A stretch of DNA of 64,000 bases from JBBRHQ01 sp963815645. GTDB lineage: Bacteria; Actinomycetota; Thermoleophilia; Solirubrobacterales; 70-9. A program made the position numbers and the translations under genes. The notes under the pieces are model-generated. The model made no database searches. It worked only from the letters and a program-made list of their open reading frames with translations, and was not told the DNA's origin. This document shows positions 51,267 through 59,899 of this stretch, one piece after another (position 1 is the first letter of the stretch; each line of letters begins with the position of its first letter). Location of the stretch: positions 2,294,001-2,358,000 of the forward strand of contig CAWFHL010000001.1 of assembly GCA_963815645.1 (NCBI GenBank). The letters are read 5' to 3'.

Positions 51267-52047
51267 GGCGCGGAACGATACGGCTACGTTCCGGGATCTG
51301 CCCCCCTATTTGCAACAGGACCAGCCCCCCGGGGTCCCGCCGCTCGCGCTGACCGGCGAGCGAACCCTTCCCGACCTTCCCGAGGAGAACTACTGGTTCC
51401 GCCGCCACCTGGTCGTCTACGAGTGGCTGGCGCGTCGCTGCGGGCGGCTGCGGGTAGTCGACATGGCCTGCGGCGAGGGCTACGGCTCCGACGTGCTGGC
51501 GCAGAGCGCCACCGATGTGGTCGGCGTCGACGCCAATCCTGAGGCATTCGAGCACGCCCGGCTGCGCTACCGGCGGGCCAACCTGCGTTTCGAACGGATG
51601 CTGGTCGAGCAGTTCGATCAGAGCTGTGACGCGATCGTCTTCCTGCAGACGATCGAGCATGTCGAGCGGCCTGACGAGCTGCTCAGCCGCTTCGCCGGGC
51701 TCGCTCCGGTCTCCTACGTCTCGACCCCGAACCGGCTCACCCTGGCGCCGCCCGGCGCCGAGAAGTCGGAGAACCCCTGGCACCTGCGCGAGTACACGAT
51801 CTCCGAGTACCGGGAGCTGCTGCGCCCGCACTTCTCCCAGGTCGAGGTCCTCGGTCTGTTCCATGCCCGCAAGTTGCGGGCACACGAGCTGGCGATCAAG
51901 CTCGGCTGGGACCGCGTCCACCGCGCCCTGCGGATCACCAAACCGTTCTACGACCGCTTTACGCCGGGGCTCGAAGCTTCGGATTTCACCCTGCGGTCCG
52001 AGAACCTCGACGGGGCCCTGGATTTCGTCGCTATCTGCAGGGCCTGA
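51265..52047 (+). CDS. SAM-dependent methyltransferase of the glucan cluster (Rv3030-like)
   Basis: 260 residues. TGERTLPDLPEENYWFRRHLVVYEWLARRCGRLRVVDMACGEGYGSDVLAQSATDVVGVDANPEAFEHARLRY is close in pattern to mycobacterial Rv3030, the 6-O-methyltransferase of methylglucose lipopolysaccharide, as I recall it. It is followed by a GH57 enzyme and a GT4 glycosyltransferase, the order Rv3030-Rv3031-Rv3032. The proposed start overlaps the divergent gene's start codon, so one of the two may begin a few codons downstream. Confidence 0.82.
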   Translation: MARNDTATFRDLPPYLQQDQPPGVPPLALTGERTLPDLPEENYWFRRHLVVYEWLARRCGRLRVVDMACGEGYGSDVLAQSATDVVGVDANPEAFEHARLRYRRANLRFERMLVEQFDQSCDAIVFLQTIEHVERPDELLSRFAGLAPVSYVSTPNRLTLAPPGAEKSENPWHLREYTISEYRELLRPHFSQVEVLGLFHARKLRAHELAIKLGWDRVHRALRITKPFYDRFTPGLEASDFTLRSENLDGALDFVAICRA

Positions 52048-52081
52048 TCTTGTCCGCCGGAACGGATCCTCGGGCGGGTGG

Positions 52082-52150
52082 CATGGCATGGGAGGGCCCA
52101 TTCCCGAGCACCCGCCGTGGAGCGCAGGGAATGGTGGGTCCCATGCCATG
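52082..52150 (+). promoter_or_regulatory. Long hairpin enclosing the GH57 start codon
   Basis: A 12-bp outer arm CATGGCATGGGA (52082-52093) pairs with TCCCATGCCATG (52139-52150), and an 8-bp inner arm CCATTCCC (52098-52105) pairs with GGGAATGG (52127-52134). The ATG at 52148 is the 3' end of the stem. It could act as a terminator for the upstream gene or restrict translation of the downstream one. Confidence 0.55.
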
Positions 52151-53584
52151 ACAGGACCCGCCCGCCGATCCGCCCAGGGAGACACGGTCGGGGACCTGGC
52201 GATCGTGCTGCACAGCCACATGCCGTATGTGGAGGGGTTTGGGACGTACCCGTTCGGCGAGGAGTGGCTGTTCGACGCGGTGATCCGGTCATATCTGCCG
52301 GTGCTGGAGGTGGCACGGGACCTGACGATGACCGTGACCCCTGTGCTCGCAGATCAGCTCGAGGACAGCTCGGTGATGGACCGTTTGCGCGAATTCCTGA
52401 TCTGCCACCGGATTGGTGCCGCCGAGGCGGACGCCGACGACGTCGATCCCGAGTGCCGGCCGGCGGCCGAAAACGAGATCGCCCGCTACCGGCACGCGCT
52501 GGACCTGCTGGACCGGTGTGGGGGGGACGTGGTCGGTTCCTTCAGGGAGGCCCAGGAATCAGGGCGGATCGAGCTGGCCGCCTCTGCCGCGACCCATGCC
52601 GTGCTGCCATTGATCGCAACTCAGGCCGGGATGGCGTTGCAGATCGAGACGGGCCTGCGCTCACACCGGCGGCGCTTCGGCTGGGAGGGCGGCTTCTGGC
52701 TGCCCGAATGCGCCTATGCGCCGGGCCTCGAATGGCGGCTCGCCGAGCATGGCGTGCGCTGGTTCTGCCTCAACCAGAGCGCCCACGAAGCGGCATCCGC
52801 GACGCTCACCCCGGCGGCAACTGAGGCCGGCCCAATCGCCTTCACGATCGACTGGGAGGCCGTTAAGTGGCTGTGGTCCCGCAGCGGCTATCCATCCGGG
52901 GAGCCGTACGCCCAGTTCGCCGGGCGTTCGCTGCGAGGATCGAGGATCTGGAAGGTCGGCGGCGGGCCGTACGAACCGGCGGCGGCGGAGGCCGCGGCAC
53001 GGGCCCATGCGGCGGAGTTCTGCACAGCCGCCGCCGCCCGCCTCGGCCGGTTCCGCGACGCCGGAGGCAGGCGTGGCCTGCTCGTCTTCGCGGTCGACAC
53101 CGAGCTGATCGGCCACTGGTGGTCGGAGGGGCCGATCTGGCTGGCCGAGGTCCTCGGATCGGCGCCGGAGCACGGCCTTCGATTGCTCACCCTTCGCGGG
53201 GCGCTTGACGAGCACGCGCCGGTGGCCCGGCCGCTTCCCGCCTCGAGCTGGGGCGAGGGAGGCGACCTGCGCACTTGGGACTCGGCCCGGGTTGCCGACC
53301 TCGCCTGGGGGGCGCGGCGCAGCGAACTGAGATTGCTGCAGGCGATCGCGGCGGGGCTCGGCCGCCGCGCGGCGAGCCGCGCGGCCCGCGAGCTGCTCGC
53401 CGTTCAGTCGAGCGATTGGGCCTTCCTCGACGGGCGCCGCCAGGCGGGCGAGTACGCGTACCTGCGGGCGGTCAATCACTCCCGGGCGATGCTCGAGGCC
53501 ATAGACTCAACCGCGCCGTCCCCCGAACCCCGCATGCGAGCCCTGGCACCGGACCTCAATCTCGCCCCCCTGCTGCGGCCCTAG
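52148..53584 (+). CDS. GH57 1,4-alpha-glucan branching enzyme-like protein (Rv3031-like)
   Basis: 478 residues from the ATG at 52148. GH57 hallmarks: GDLAIVLHSHMPYVEGFGTYPFGEEWLFDAVIRSYLPVL at the start, EGGFWLPECAYAPGLEWRL with the catalytic nucleophile Glu, FTIDWEAVKWLWSRSGYPSGEPYAQFAG, and FAVDTELIGHWWSEGPIWL with the catalytic Asp. A C-terminal helical domain (DLAWGARRSELRLLQAIAAGLGRRAASRAARELLAVQSSDWAFLDGRRQAGEYAYLRAVNHSRAML) completes the family fold. It introduces alpha-1,6 branches in glucans. No SD is evident before the ATG, so a start further in is possible. Confidence 0.9.
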   Translation: MTGPARRSAQGDTVGDLAIVLHSHMPYVEGFGTYPFGEEWLFDAVIRSYLPVLEVARDLTMTVTPVLADQLEDSSVMDRLREFLICHRIGAAEADADDVDPECRPAAENEIARYRHALDLLDRCGGDVVGSFREAQESGRIELAASAATHAVLPLIATQAGMALQIETGLRSHRRRFGWEGGFWLPECAYAPGLEWRLAEHGVRWFCLNQSAHEAASATLTPAATEAGPIAFTIDWEAVKWLWSRSGYPSGEPYAQFAGRSLRGSRIWKVGGGPYEPAAAEAAARAHAAEFCTAAAARLGRFRDAGGRRGLLVFAVDTELIGHWWSEGPIWLAEVLGSAPEHGLRLLTLRGALDEHAPVARPLPASSWGEGGDLRTWDSARVADLAWGARRSELRLLQAIAAGLGRRAASRAARELLAVQSSDWAFLDGRRQAGEYAYLRAVNHSRAMLEAIDSTAPSPEPRMRALAPDLNLAPLLRP

Positions 53585-53593
53585 GGGATCGCC

Positions 53594-54787
53594 TTGACCC
53601 GAGCCCTGATCCTCTCCTGGGAGTACCCGCCACTGATCGAGGGCGGCCTCGCCCGCCACGTCCGCAAGCTCTCGGAGGCGCTGGTCGACTCCGGAGTCGA
53701 GGTCCACGTGCTGACCCGCGGCGGTGAGGAGTCACCGGCCGAGGAGGACGCGGCGGGGGTGTCGATCCACCGGATCCGCGAGCCCAACCGCCCCACCGAC
53801 CTGGGCGAGTTCGTGGCCTGGGTCGAGCGGATGAACTCGGACATGCTCGCCGCGGGGGTCGAGCTTGGCGACCGCCACTGCTTCGACGTCGTCCACGGTC
53901 ACGACTGGCTGGTCGCCAACGCCTGCGATCACCTGGCGAAGCGCTACGGGGTGCCGCTGGTGACGACGATCCACGCCACCGAGCACGGCCGCCACCAGGG
54001 TTGGGTCAGGGAGCACCCGCAGACCTACATCCACGGGGTCGAGCGCTGGATCACCAACCGCTCCGAGCGGGTGATCGCCTGCTCTCACTACATGCGCGAG
54101 CAGGTCGTCGACATCTTCGGGGTCGAGGAGTCGAAGGTCAGCGTCATCCCCAACGGGATCGACCCGGAGGACCTGCGCCCCCAGGACCCGGCTGAGCTCG
54201 AGCGCCTCCGTGGCGAGTTCGCCGAGCCCGGCCAGAACCTCGTCCTGCTGATCGGACGCCTCGTCTACGAGAAAGGATTCCAGCTGGCGCTCGAGGCGAT
54301 GCCGAAGGTGATCGAGGACGTGCCTGGGACCCGCTTCCTGGTCGCCGGGTCGGGGACCCACGAGGCCGAGCTGCACAAGCAGGCCGACGAGCTCGGGCTC
54401 GGCGAGCACGGGACCTTCCTCGGCTGGATCGGCGACGACGTCCTGCACTCGCTCTACGCGATCGCCGACGTTTGTGTCGTCCCCTCGATCTACGAGCCCT
54501 TCGGCCTGGTGGCCCTGGAGGCGATGGCCTCCGGCTGCCCCTGCATCGTCGCCGACACCGGCGGCCTGCGCGAGGTAGTCCCCCACGAGGAGGTGGGGCT
54601 GCGCTTCCGCCCCCGCGACCCCGAGGCACTCGCCGAGGTCGCGGTCAGGGTCCTCTCAGACGACGAGCTGGGGAGGCGCCTGGTCGCCGAGGCCTATGAG
54701 CACCTGCGCCGCTTCGACTGGAACGACATCGCCGAGCAGACCTCTGAGGTGTACGCCGAGCTGGTCTCGGAAGCCGCTCCCGCCTGA
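53594..54787 (+). CDS. GT4 glycosyltransferase, alpha-glucan synthase-like (Rv3032-like)
   Basis: 397 residues from the TTG at 53594. ALILSWEYPPLIEGGLARHVRKLSEALVDSGVEVHVLTRG opens the GT-B N-domain with the GG loop, then VVHGHDWLVANACDHLAKRYGVPLVTTIHATEHGRHQGW. The C-domain shows NLVLLIGRLVYEKGFQLALEAMPKV, LGWIGDDVLHSLYAIADVCVVPSIYEPFGLVALEAMASGCPCIVADTGGLREVV (E-x7-E). This pattern is that of glycogen synthase/Rv3032, which elongates alpha-1,4-linked glucan from a nucleotide sugar. It ends 9 bp downstream of, and is likely co-transcribed with, the GH57 gene. Confidence 0.9.
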   Translation: MTRALILSWEYPPLIEGGLARHVRKLSEALVDSGVEVHVLTRGGEESPAEEDAAGVSIHRIREPNRPTDLGEFVAWVERMNSDMLAAGVELGDRHCFDVVHGHDWLVANACDHLAKRYGVPLVTTIHATEHGRHQGWVREHPQTYIHGVERWITNRSERVIACSHYMREQVVDIFGVEESKVSVIPNGIDPEDLRPQDPAELERLRGEFAEPGQNLVLLIGRLVYEKGFQLALEAMPKVIEDVPGTRFLVAGSGTHEAELHKQADELGLGEHGTFLGWIGDDVLHSLYAIADVCVVPSIYEPFGLVALEAMASGCPCIVADTGGLREVVPHEEVGLRFRPRDPEALAEVAVRVLSDDELGRRLVAEAYEHLRRFDWNDIAEQTSEVYAELVSEAAPA

Positions 54788-54868
54788 CTCCGCGCCCCCT
54801 TTCGCCGGCATTCGAGCGGGCGTAGGGTAGGCGCCCGGGGGGCCACGTCACGCAAGGAGGAGGCGCTC

Positions 54869-55208
54869 TTGGAGCAGCAGGATTGGGCACTCGGCACGAA
54901 TCCCGCGCGACGAGACTTGCCGGGCTCGTCGCGCTCTTTCGGCGGGCTGATCCTGATCGCCGGGCTGGCCCCGGGGGCCTCTGGGGAGCAGGCCGGCTCC
55001 AAGCAGCTTCGCCAGCAGGCCGGGCTGCTCGCCGCTGGCGCCAATCACACCTGCGCGATACTCGACAACGGCACGGTGCGCTGCTGGGGCCAAGGAGTGT
55101 ACGGCCTACTCGGCTACGGCAACGGCGAGCCGATCGGCGACAACGAGACTCCGGGTTCGGTCGGTCCGGTCGACCTGGGGGCGGGCCGCACAGCGGTGGC
55201 GATCATCA
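54869..55208 (+). pseudogene. Truncated RCC1-repeat secreted protein
   Basis: From a TTG at 54869 with AAGGAGGAG upstream. The signal-peptide-like stretch TRLAGLVALF then GGLILIAGLAPGASGEQA is split between two frames (indel near 54935). One RCC1/BNR-type repeat follows: LLAAGANHTCAILDNGTVRCWGQGVYGLLGYGNGEPIGDNETPGSVGPVDLGAGRTAVAI. The similarity stops abruptly at about 55208, where the expected next repeat should begin. The remainder of the open frame runs antisense through the acyltransferase gene. A remnant left by deletion or rearrangement. Confidence 0.65.
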
Positions 55209-55243
55209 AACGTTGGGGTCCGGCTGGTGGTCTCCGAGCTGGC

Positions 55244-55864
55244 CTAGCCGGGCTCCACTGGTCGCGGCCAGCGCAGGTGCCCGGGCCTGTCCCGCATCCG
55301 CAGCACCTTGGCAGGGACGCCGCCGACGACCGCATTCGCCGGGACGTCCTTGGTGACCACCGAGTTGGTGCCGATGATTGAGTTGTCGCCGACGCGAACG
55401 CCGCGCAGGATGCAGGCGCCGTAGCCGATCCAGACGTTTGAGCCCACCTCGACGTCGCGTTTGTAGATGCCCTGGCGGCGGATCGGGGTCTCGACGTCGA
55501 CCACGCCGTGATCGAAGTCGATGAACATCGCCCGGTCGGCGATCACGCACTGCTCGCCGATCCGCACCCGCTGGTAGGCGGAGATCGTGCACTCCTGGCC
55601 GAACACGGTCTTCTCGCCGATCTCGACCACGCCCTCGTGGCAGCGGATCTTGGTCCCGTCTCCGATCCAGACGAAGCGGCCGAAGTCGAGCCGTCCGCGA
55701 CGGCCGATCTGGACCGCAAGGCCGCGGCCGAAGAAGACCATCCCGGTGGTGCTCCAGCGCCAGCCCGCGGGGGTGAGCAGGCGGCGCCAGAGGTAGCGCC
55801 AGAGCAGCAGCCCGTACTTGGGCGTAAGCATCCTGTTGGAGGCGAGGAATCGCAGCCGTCTCAT
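55244..55864 (-). CDS. Hexapeptide-repeat (LbH) acyltransferase
   Basis: 206 residues. The left-handed beta-helix is clear: IGDGTKIRCHEGVVEIGEKTVFGQECTISAYQRVRIGEQCVIADRAMFIDFDHGVVDVETPIRRQGIYKRDVEVGSNVWIGYGACILRGVRVGDNSIIGTNSVVTKDVPANAVVGGVPAKVL. The last segment is the usual acetyl-/acyl-CoA site of the maltose/galactoside acetyltransferase group. The mycobacterial glucan cluster also contains a transferase of this type (Rv3034c, as I recall). Convergent with the broken RCC1 gene. Confidence 0.85.
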   Translation of the reverse strand: MRRLRFLASNRMLTPKYGLLLWRYLWRRLLTPAGWRWSTTGMVFFGRGLAVQIGRRGRLDFGRFVWIGDGTKIRCHEGVVEIGEKTVFGQECTISAYQRVRIGEQCVIADRAMFIDFDHGVVDVETPIRRQGIYKRDVEVGSNVWIGYGACILRGVRVGDNSIIGTNSVVTKDVPANAVVGGVPAKVLRMRDRPGHLRWPRPVEPG

Positions 55865-55892
55865 CGCGGCGTGACTCTAGACTGAGCGCGGC

Positions 55893-56855
55893 ATGGCCGA
55901 CGTGACCGAATCAGCCTCGCTGGCGGCCCGCCTGGTGAGCGGGGACAAGAGGGCCCTGGCCCGGGCGATCACCCTGATCGAGTCAGACGATCCGGCCGGC
56001 TGGGAGCTGGTCCGCGAGGTCTATCCACGCACCGGGGCGGCACGGATCATCGGCTTCACCGGCCCGCCCGGGGTCGGCAAGAGCACCCTGATCGGGGCGC
56101 TGACCGCCGAGCTTCGAGTGGCCGAGCGGGAGGTCGCGGTGCTTTCGATCGACCCCTCGAGCCCGTTCACTCACGGCGCTTTGCTCGGCGACCGGATCCG
56201 TCTCTCCGACCACTTCCTCGACCCCGGCGTGTTCATCCGCTCGATGGCCTCCCGGGGCGCCCTGGGCGGCCTCTCCGAGGCGGCGCTGCAGGTGGCGCTG
56301 GTCATGGACGCGGCCGGCAAGGACGATGTGCTGATCGAGACGGTCGGCGTCGGCCAGGCGGAGATCGACATCGTCGACCACGCCGACACGATCGTCCTCG
56401 TGCTGATGCCGGGGTCCGGCGACTCGATCCAGGCGCTGAAGGCCGGGGTGATGGAGATCCCCGACGTGATCGTCGTCAACAAGGCCGATCACCCGATGAC
56501 CGACACGATGGTGCGCGAGGTCCGGGGCGTGCTCGCCCTGGCCCACGAACCGGGGGGCTGGCAGGTGCCGATCGTCCGCACCGAGGCGACCACGGGGGAG
56601 GGCACCGCCGAGCTGAAGGAGAAGATCGACGATCACCGGGAGCTGATCGAGTCCGAGGGAACCCTGGAGGAGCGGCGGGCGCGCAACCTTCGCAACGAGG
56701 TCCTGGGGATCGCCGCCTCGCGGCTGCGCCGGCGTCTGGAGGAATCGGTGGCCGGCGACGACCAGGTCGCCTCGCTGCTCGAGCGCGTCGTGAGGCGGGA
56801 GCTCGACCCGGCGAGCGCGGCGGGGGAGTTGCTCGAACGCCGGGGCAATGGCTGA
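55893..56855 (+). CDS. meaB: Methylmalonyl-CoA mutase-associated GTPase MeaB
   Basis: 320 residues. G3E-family P-loop GTPase: GARIIGFTGPPGVGKSTLIGALTAELR (Walker A), VAVLSIDPSSPFTHGALLGDRIRLSDHFLDPGVFIRSMASRGALGGLSEAA, LIETVGVGQAEIDIVDHADTIVLVLMPGSGDSIQALKAGVMEIPDVIVVNKADHP. These are textbook MeaB/ArgK segments. It protects and reloads B12 in methylmalonyl-CoA mutase or isobutyryl-CoA mutase. No mutase gene is in the window. Confidence 0.93.
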   Translation: MADVTESASLAARLVSGDKRALARAITLIESDDPAGWELVREVYPRTGAARIIGFTGPPGVGKSTLIGALTAELRVAEREVAVLSIDPSSPFTHGALLGDRIRLSDHFLDPGVFIRSMASRGALGGLSEAALQVALVMDAAGKDDVLIETVGVGQAEIDIVDHADTIVLVLMPGSGDSIQALKAGVMEIPDVIVVNKADHPMTDTMVREVRGVLALAHEPGGWQVPIVRTEATTGEGTAELKEKIDDHRELIESEGTLEERRARNLRNEVLGIAASRLRRRLEESVAGDDQVASLLERVVRRELDPASAAGELLERRGNG

Positions 56856-57300
56856 TCCGCGCCCGCCGGGAGCCCGCCAGCTCCCCTCGCCAGAGCAGGC
56901 GCTGGACTGGGTCGACGACGGGATCGACGACCTCGGCGGGTCGGGGATCGCCCGGGTGCAGGCGATCTTCGTCGACGCTGACAGCGCCGAGCCCGCCTGG
57001 GTGATCGCCAAGCTCGGCCGCTTCGGCAAGGCCGTGGCGATCCCGATCCACGACTGCGCCCAGGTCGCCGGGCGCGTCTGGGTCCCGCACGCCCGCGAGG
57101 TCGTCCGCGGCGCGCCGAGCGTCGACCCGGCTCAGCCGTTCGCCCGAGAGCACGAGCTGGCGATCTGCGCCCACTACGGGATCCACGAGGGGCACGGCCG
57201 CGCCGCCGAGGTTGCCGCCCGCGCTCCCGGAGCCGTCACCGCGAAGATGGCGCCCGCCGCGGACCAGGGTGGCGAGAAGAGCGAGGAGCCCAGCGGCTAG
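56848..57300 (+). CDS. PRC-barrel-like small protein
   Basis: 150 residues. VQAIFVDADSAEPAWVIAKLGRFGKAVAIPIHDCAQVAGRVWVPHAREVVRGAPSV has the strand pattern of a PRC-barrel domain; the remainder is low complexity. Its ATG at 56848 overlaps the meaB stop region by 8 bp. Role unknown; in actinobacteria such proteins are often stress- or RNA-related. Confidence 0.65.
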   Translation: MADPRPPGARQLPSPEQALDWVDDGIDDLGGSGIARVQAIFVDADSAEPAWVIAKLGRFGKAVAIPIHDCAQVAGRVWVPHAREVVRGAPSVDPAQPFAREHELAICAHYGIHEGHGRAAEVAARAPGAVTAKMAPAADQGGEKSEEPSG

Positions 57301-58439
57301 CAGCCGAGGGCCCGTGCGATCACCATCTGCTGGACCTCGTCGGTGCCTTCGCCGATCGTGAGGATCTTGGCGTCGCGGTAGAAGCGGCAGACCGGGTACT
57401 CCTCGATGTAGCCGTAGCCGCCGTGGATCTGGACCGCCTCCTCGGTCGCCCTCACGGCGAGCCGCCCGGTGATCAGCTTTGCCTGGGCGGCGGTCAGAGT
57501 GAAGGATTGCCCGGCGTCCTTCTCCAGGGCGGCCCGGTGGGTGAGCAGACGGGCGGCCTCGATCTGGGCCGAGAGGTCGGCGATCTTCGCCTGAATCGCC
57601 TGGAAGCTGGCGATCGGCTTTCCGAAGGCGCGCCGCTCCTTCGCGTAGGAAATCGCCTCGTCGAGGGCTCCCTGGGCTACGCCGACCGCCATCGCGGCGA
57701 CCCCGATCCGGCCTCCGTCGAGGATGTGGAGGAAGTTCTTGAACCCCTCGCCGCGCCGTCCGAGCAGGTTGGCCTCGGGGACCCTGCAGCCGTCGAAGCT
57801 GAGCGGGCGGGTATCCGACGCGTTCCACCCCATCTTCCGGTAGGGCTCCCCGGGCTCGAAGCCGGGGGTCCCGTTGGGGACGACGATGTTGGAGATCTCG
57901 CGCTGCCCGTTGCGGCCGGTCAGCGCCGTGATCGTCACGCAGCCGGAGATCTCGGTGCCCGAGTTGGTGATGAACTGCTTTGCACCGTCGATCACCCACT
58001 CGCCGCCCTCGAGGCTGGCGGTGGTCCGGGTGGCGCCGGCGTCCGAGCCGGCCTCCGGCTCGGTCAACCCGAAGGCGGCGAGCTGCTCGCCGCTGCAAAG
58101 CCGCGGCAGCCATTCGCCCTTCTGCTCGTCCGTCCCCCAGAGGTAGATCGGCATCGTCCCCAGCGAGGTGTGGGCCGCCATCGTGATGCAGACCGAGGAG
58201 TCCACCTTGGCCAGCTCCTCGACCGCCAGGGCGTAGGAGAGGGTGTCGGCGCCGCCGCCCCCGAACTCCTCGGGGAAGGGGATACCCATCAGGCCCAGCT
58301 CGCCCATCTCGGCGACGATCTCGTAGGGGAAGGCCTTGGCCCGGTCGAGCTCCTCCGCGACCGGCGCGACCTCGGCCCGGGCGAACTCCCGAACCGTGTC
58401 GCGAAGCAAACGCTGTTCGTCGCTCAGCTCGAAATCCAC
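57297..58439 (-). CDS. Acyl-CoA dehydrogenase
   Basis: 380 residues. FAD-dependent alpha,beta-dehydrogenase: MDFELSDEQRLLRDTVREFARAEVAPVAEELDR, FGLTEPEAGSDAGATRTTA, YAKERRAFGKPIASFQAIQAKIADLSAQIEAARLLTHRAALEKDAGQSFTLTAAQAKLITGRLA, and the C-terminal QIHGGYGYIEEYPVCRFYRDAKILTIGEGTDEVQQMVIARALG, with the catalytic Glu in GEGT. Short-chain/branched-chain specificity is suggested by that position. It is the last of three minus-strand genes acting on aldehydes, alcohols or acyl-CoAs. Confidence 0.92.
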   Translation of the reverse strand: MDFELSDEQRLLRDTVREFARAEVAPVAEELDRAKAFPYEIVAEMGELGLMGIPFPEEFGGGGADTLSYALAVEELAKVDSSVCITMAAHTSLGTMPIYLWGTDEQKGEWLPRLCSGEQLAAFGLTEPEAGSDAGATRTTASLEGGEWVIDGAKQFITNSGTEISGCVTITALTGRNGQREISNIVVPNGTPGFEPGEPYRKMGWNASDTRPLSFDGCRVPEANLLGRRGEGFKNFLHILDGGRIGVAAMAVGVAQGALDEAISYAKERRAFGKPIASFQAIQAKIADLSAQIEAARLLTHRAALEKDAGQSFTLTAAQAKLITGRLAVRATEEAVQIHGGYGYIEEYPVCRFYRDAKILTIGEGTDEVQQMVIARALGC

Positions 58440-58448
58440 GCTGTGAAC

Positions 58449-59885
58449 CTAGAGCTGCAGGGACTTCACCTGGAGCATCTCCTCGATCCCGAAGCGTCCG
58501 TTCTCGCGACCGTGGCCGGACTGCTTGTAGCCGCCGAATGGGGCAAGCGGGTTGTAGGTGCCGCCGTTGATCTCGATCTGCCCGGTGCGGATGCGCCGGG
58601 CGAGGGCGATCGCCCGCTCCTCGCTCCCCGACCACACCCCCCCGGCGAGGCCGTAGCTGGTGTCGTTGGCGATCCGCACGGCGTCGGCCTCGTCCTCGTA
58701 GGGCTGGATCGCCAGCACCGGCCCGAAGATCTCCTCCTGGGCGATGGTCATCTCCGGGGTGACCTCGCTGAACACCGTCGGCCGCACGAAGTAGCCGCGA
58801 TCGAGACCCTCCGGCGCCTCGGCCCCGCCGGTCACCAGCTTCGCCCCCTCCTCGGTCCCCTTGGCGATATAGCCGCGGACCCGCTCGCGCTGCACCTCGG
58901 AGACCAACGGCCCCAGGCGGGTCTCCGGCTCGAAGGGGTCACCCGGGGTGAACGACTCGGCGGTGGCCGCGGCGATCTCCTCGACCGCCCCGAGCTGCTC
59001 GCGGGGGACGAGCATCCGGGTCAGGGCGCTGCACGTCTGCCCCGAGTTCAGAAAGCACTTAGCAACACCGTCCGGCACGGCCCGGTCGAAGTCGGCGTCG
59101 TCGAGGATCACGTTCGGCGACTTCCCGCCCAGCTCCAGCGCCACCGGCTTGACGGTCGCCGAGGCGAGCTCGGATACCCGCTTGCCGGCCCGGGTCGAGC
59201 CGGTGAAGGAGACCATGTCGACACCCGGGTGGCCGGCCACCGCCTCGCCGGCGCTCGGACCCGTGCCGCTGACCAGGTTGAAGACGCCCGGCGGCAGCCC
59301 GACGGATTCGATGATCTCGGCGAGGATGAAGGCGTTGAGCGGCACGATCTCGCTTGGCTTCAGGACGATGGTGCAGCCTGCCGCCAGCGCGGGTGCGACC
59401 TTCAGCGCGATCTGGTTCAGCGGGTAGTTCCACGGGGTGATCGCGCCGAGCACGCCGATCGGCTCGCGGAGCACCCGCGAGTTGCCGATCTGCTCTTCCC
59501 AGGCGACCTCCTCCATCACCGAGGGCATCGCGCCGAACTGCATGGTCGGCAGCCCGGCCTGAATCTGGACCGAGAGCTTCAGCGGCATCCCCAGCTCACC
59601 GGAGATCGTCGCGGCGATCTCCTGGGATCGCTCGCCGAGGCCGGCGGAGATCGCGGCCAGGTAGGAGGCGCGCTCCTCGCGGCCCGTCGCCGCCCAGCCC
59701 TCGAAGGCGCCGCGGGCGGCTTCTACGGCCCGGCCGACGTCCGCGGCCGTCCCGGCCGGGATCGACCCGATCACCTCTTCGCTGGACGGGTTGGCCACCT
59801 CGATCGTCTCGGAGCCCTGCGGATCGACCCACTCGCCGCCGATGAAAAGCGCCTCGCGGGTCTGGATCTCTGCCGTTGTCGCCAT
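58449..59885 (-). CDS. NAD(P)-dependent aldehyde dehydrogenase
   Basis: 478 residues. LGAITPWNYPLNQIALKVAPALAAGCTIVLKPSEIVPLNAF, FTGSTRAGKRVSELA, LELGGKSPNVILDDADFDRAV with the general-base Glu, FLNSGQTCSALTRMLVP with the catalytic Cys, and the C-terminal APFGGYKQSGHGRENGRFGIEEMLQVKSL. A member of the broad ALDH superfamily; the substrate is likely a medium- or long-chain aldehyde, from the GMC oxidoreductase directly upstream. Confidence 0.92.
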   Translation of the reverse strand: MATTAEIQTREALFIGGEWVDPQGSETIEVANPSSEEVIGSIPAGTAADVGRAVEAARGAFEGWAATGREERASYLAAISAGLGERSQEIAATISGELGMPLKLSVQIQAGLPTMQFGAMPSVMEEVAWEEQIGNSRVLREPIGVLGAITPWNYPLNQIALKVAPALAAGCTIVLKPSEIVPLNAFILAEIIESVGLPPGVFNLVSGTGPSAGEAVAGHPGVDMVSFTGSTRAGKRVSELASATVKPVALELGGKSPNVILDDADFDRAVPDGVAKCFLNSGQTCSALTRMLVPREQLGAVEEIAAATAESFTPGDPFEPETRLGPLVSEVQRERVRGYIAKGTEEGAKLVTGGAEAPEGLDRGYFVRPTVFSEVTPEMTIAQEEIFGPVLAIQPYEDEADAVRIANDTSYGLAGGVWSGSEERAIALARRIRTGQIEINGGTYNPLAPFGGYKQSGHGRENGRFGIEEMLQVKSLQL

Positions 59886-59899
59886 CTCTTCGGGTCCTC

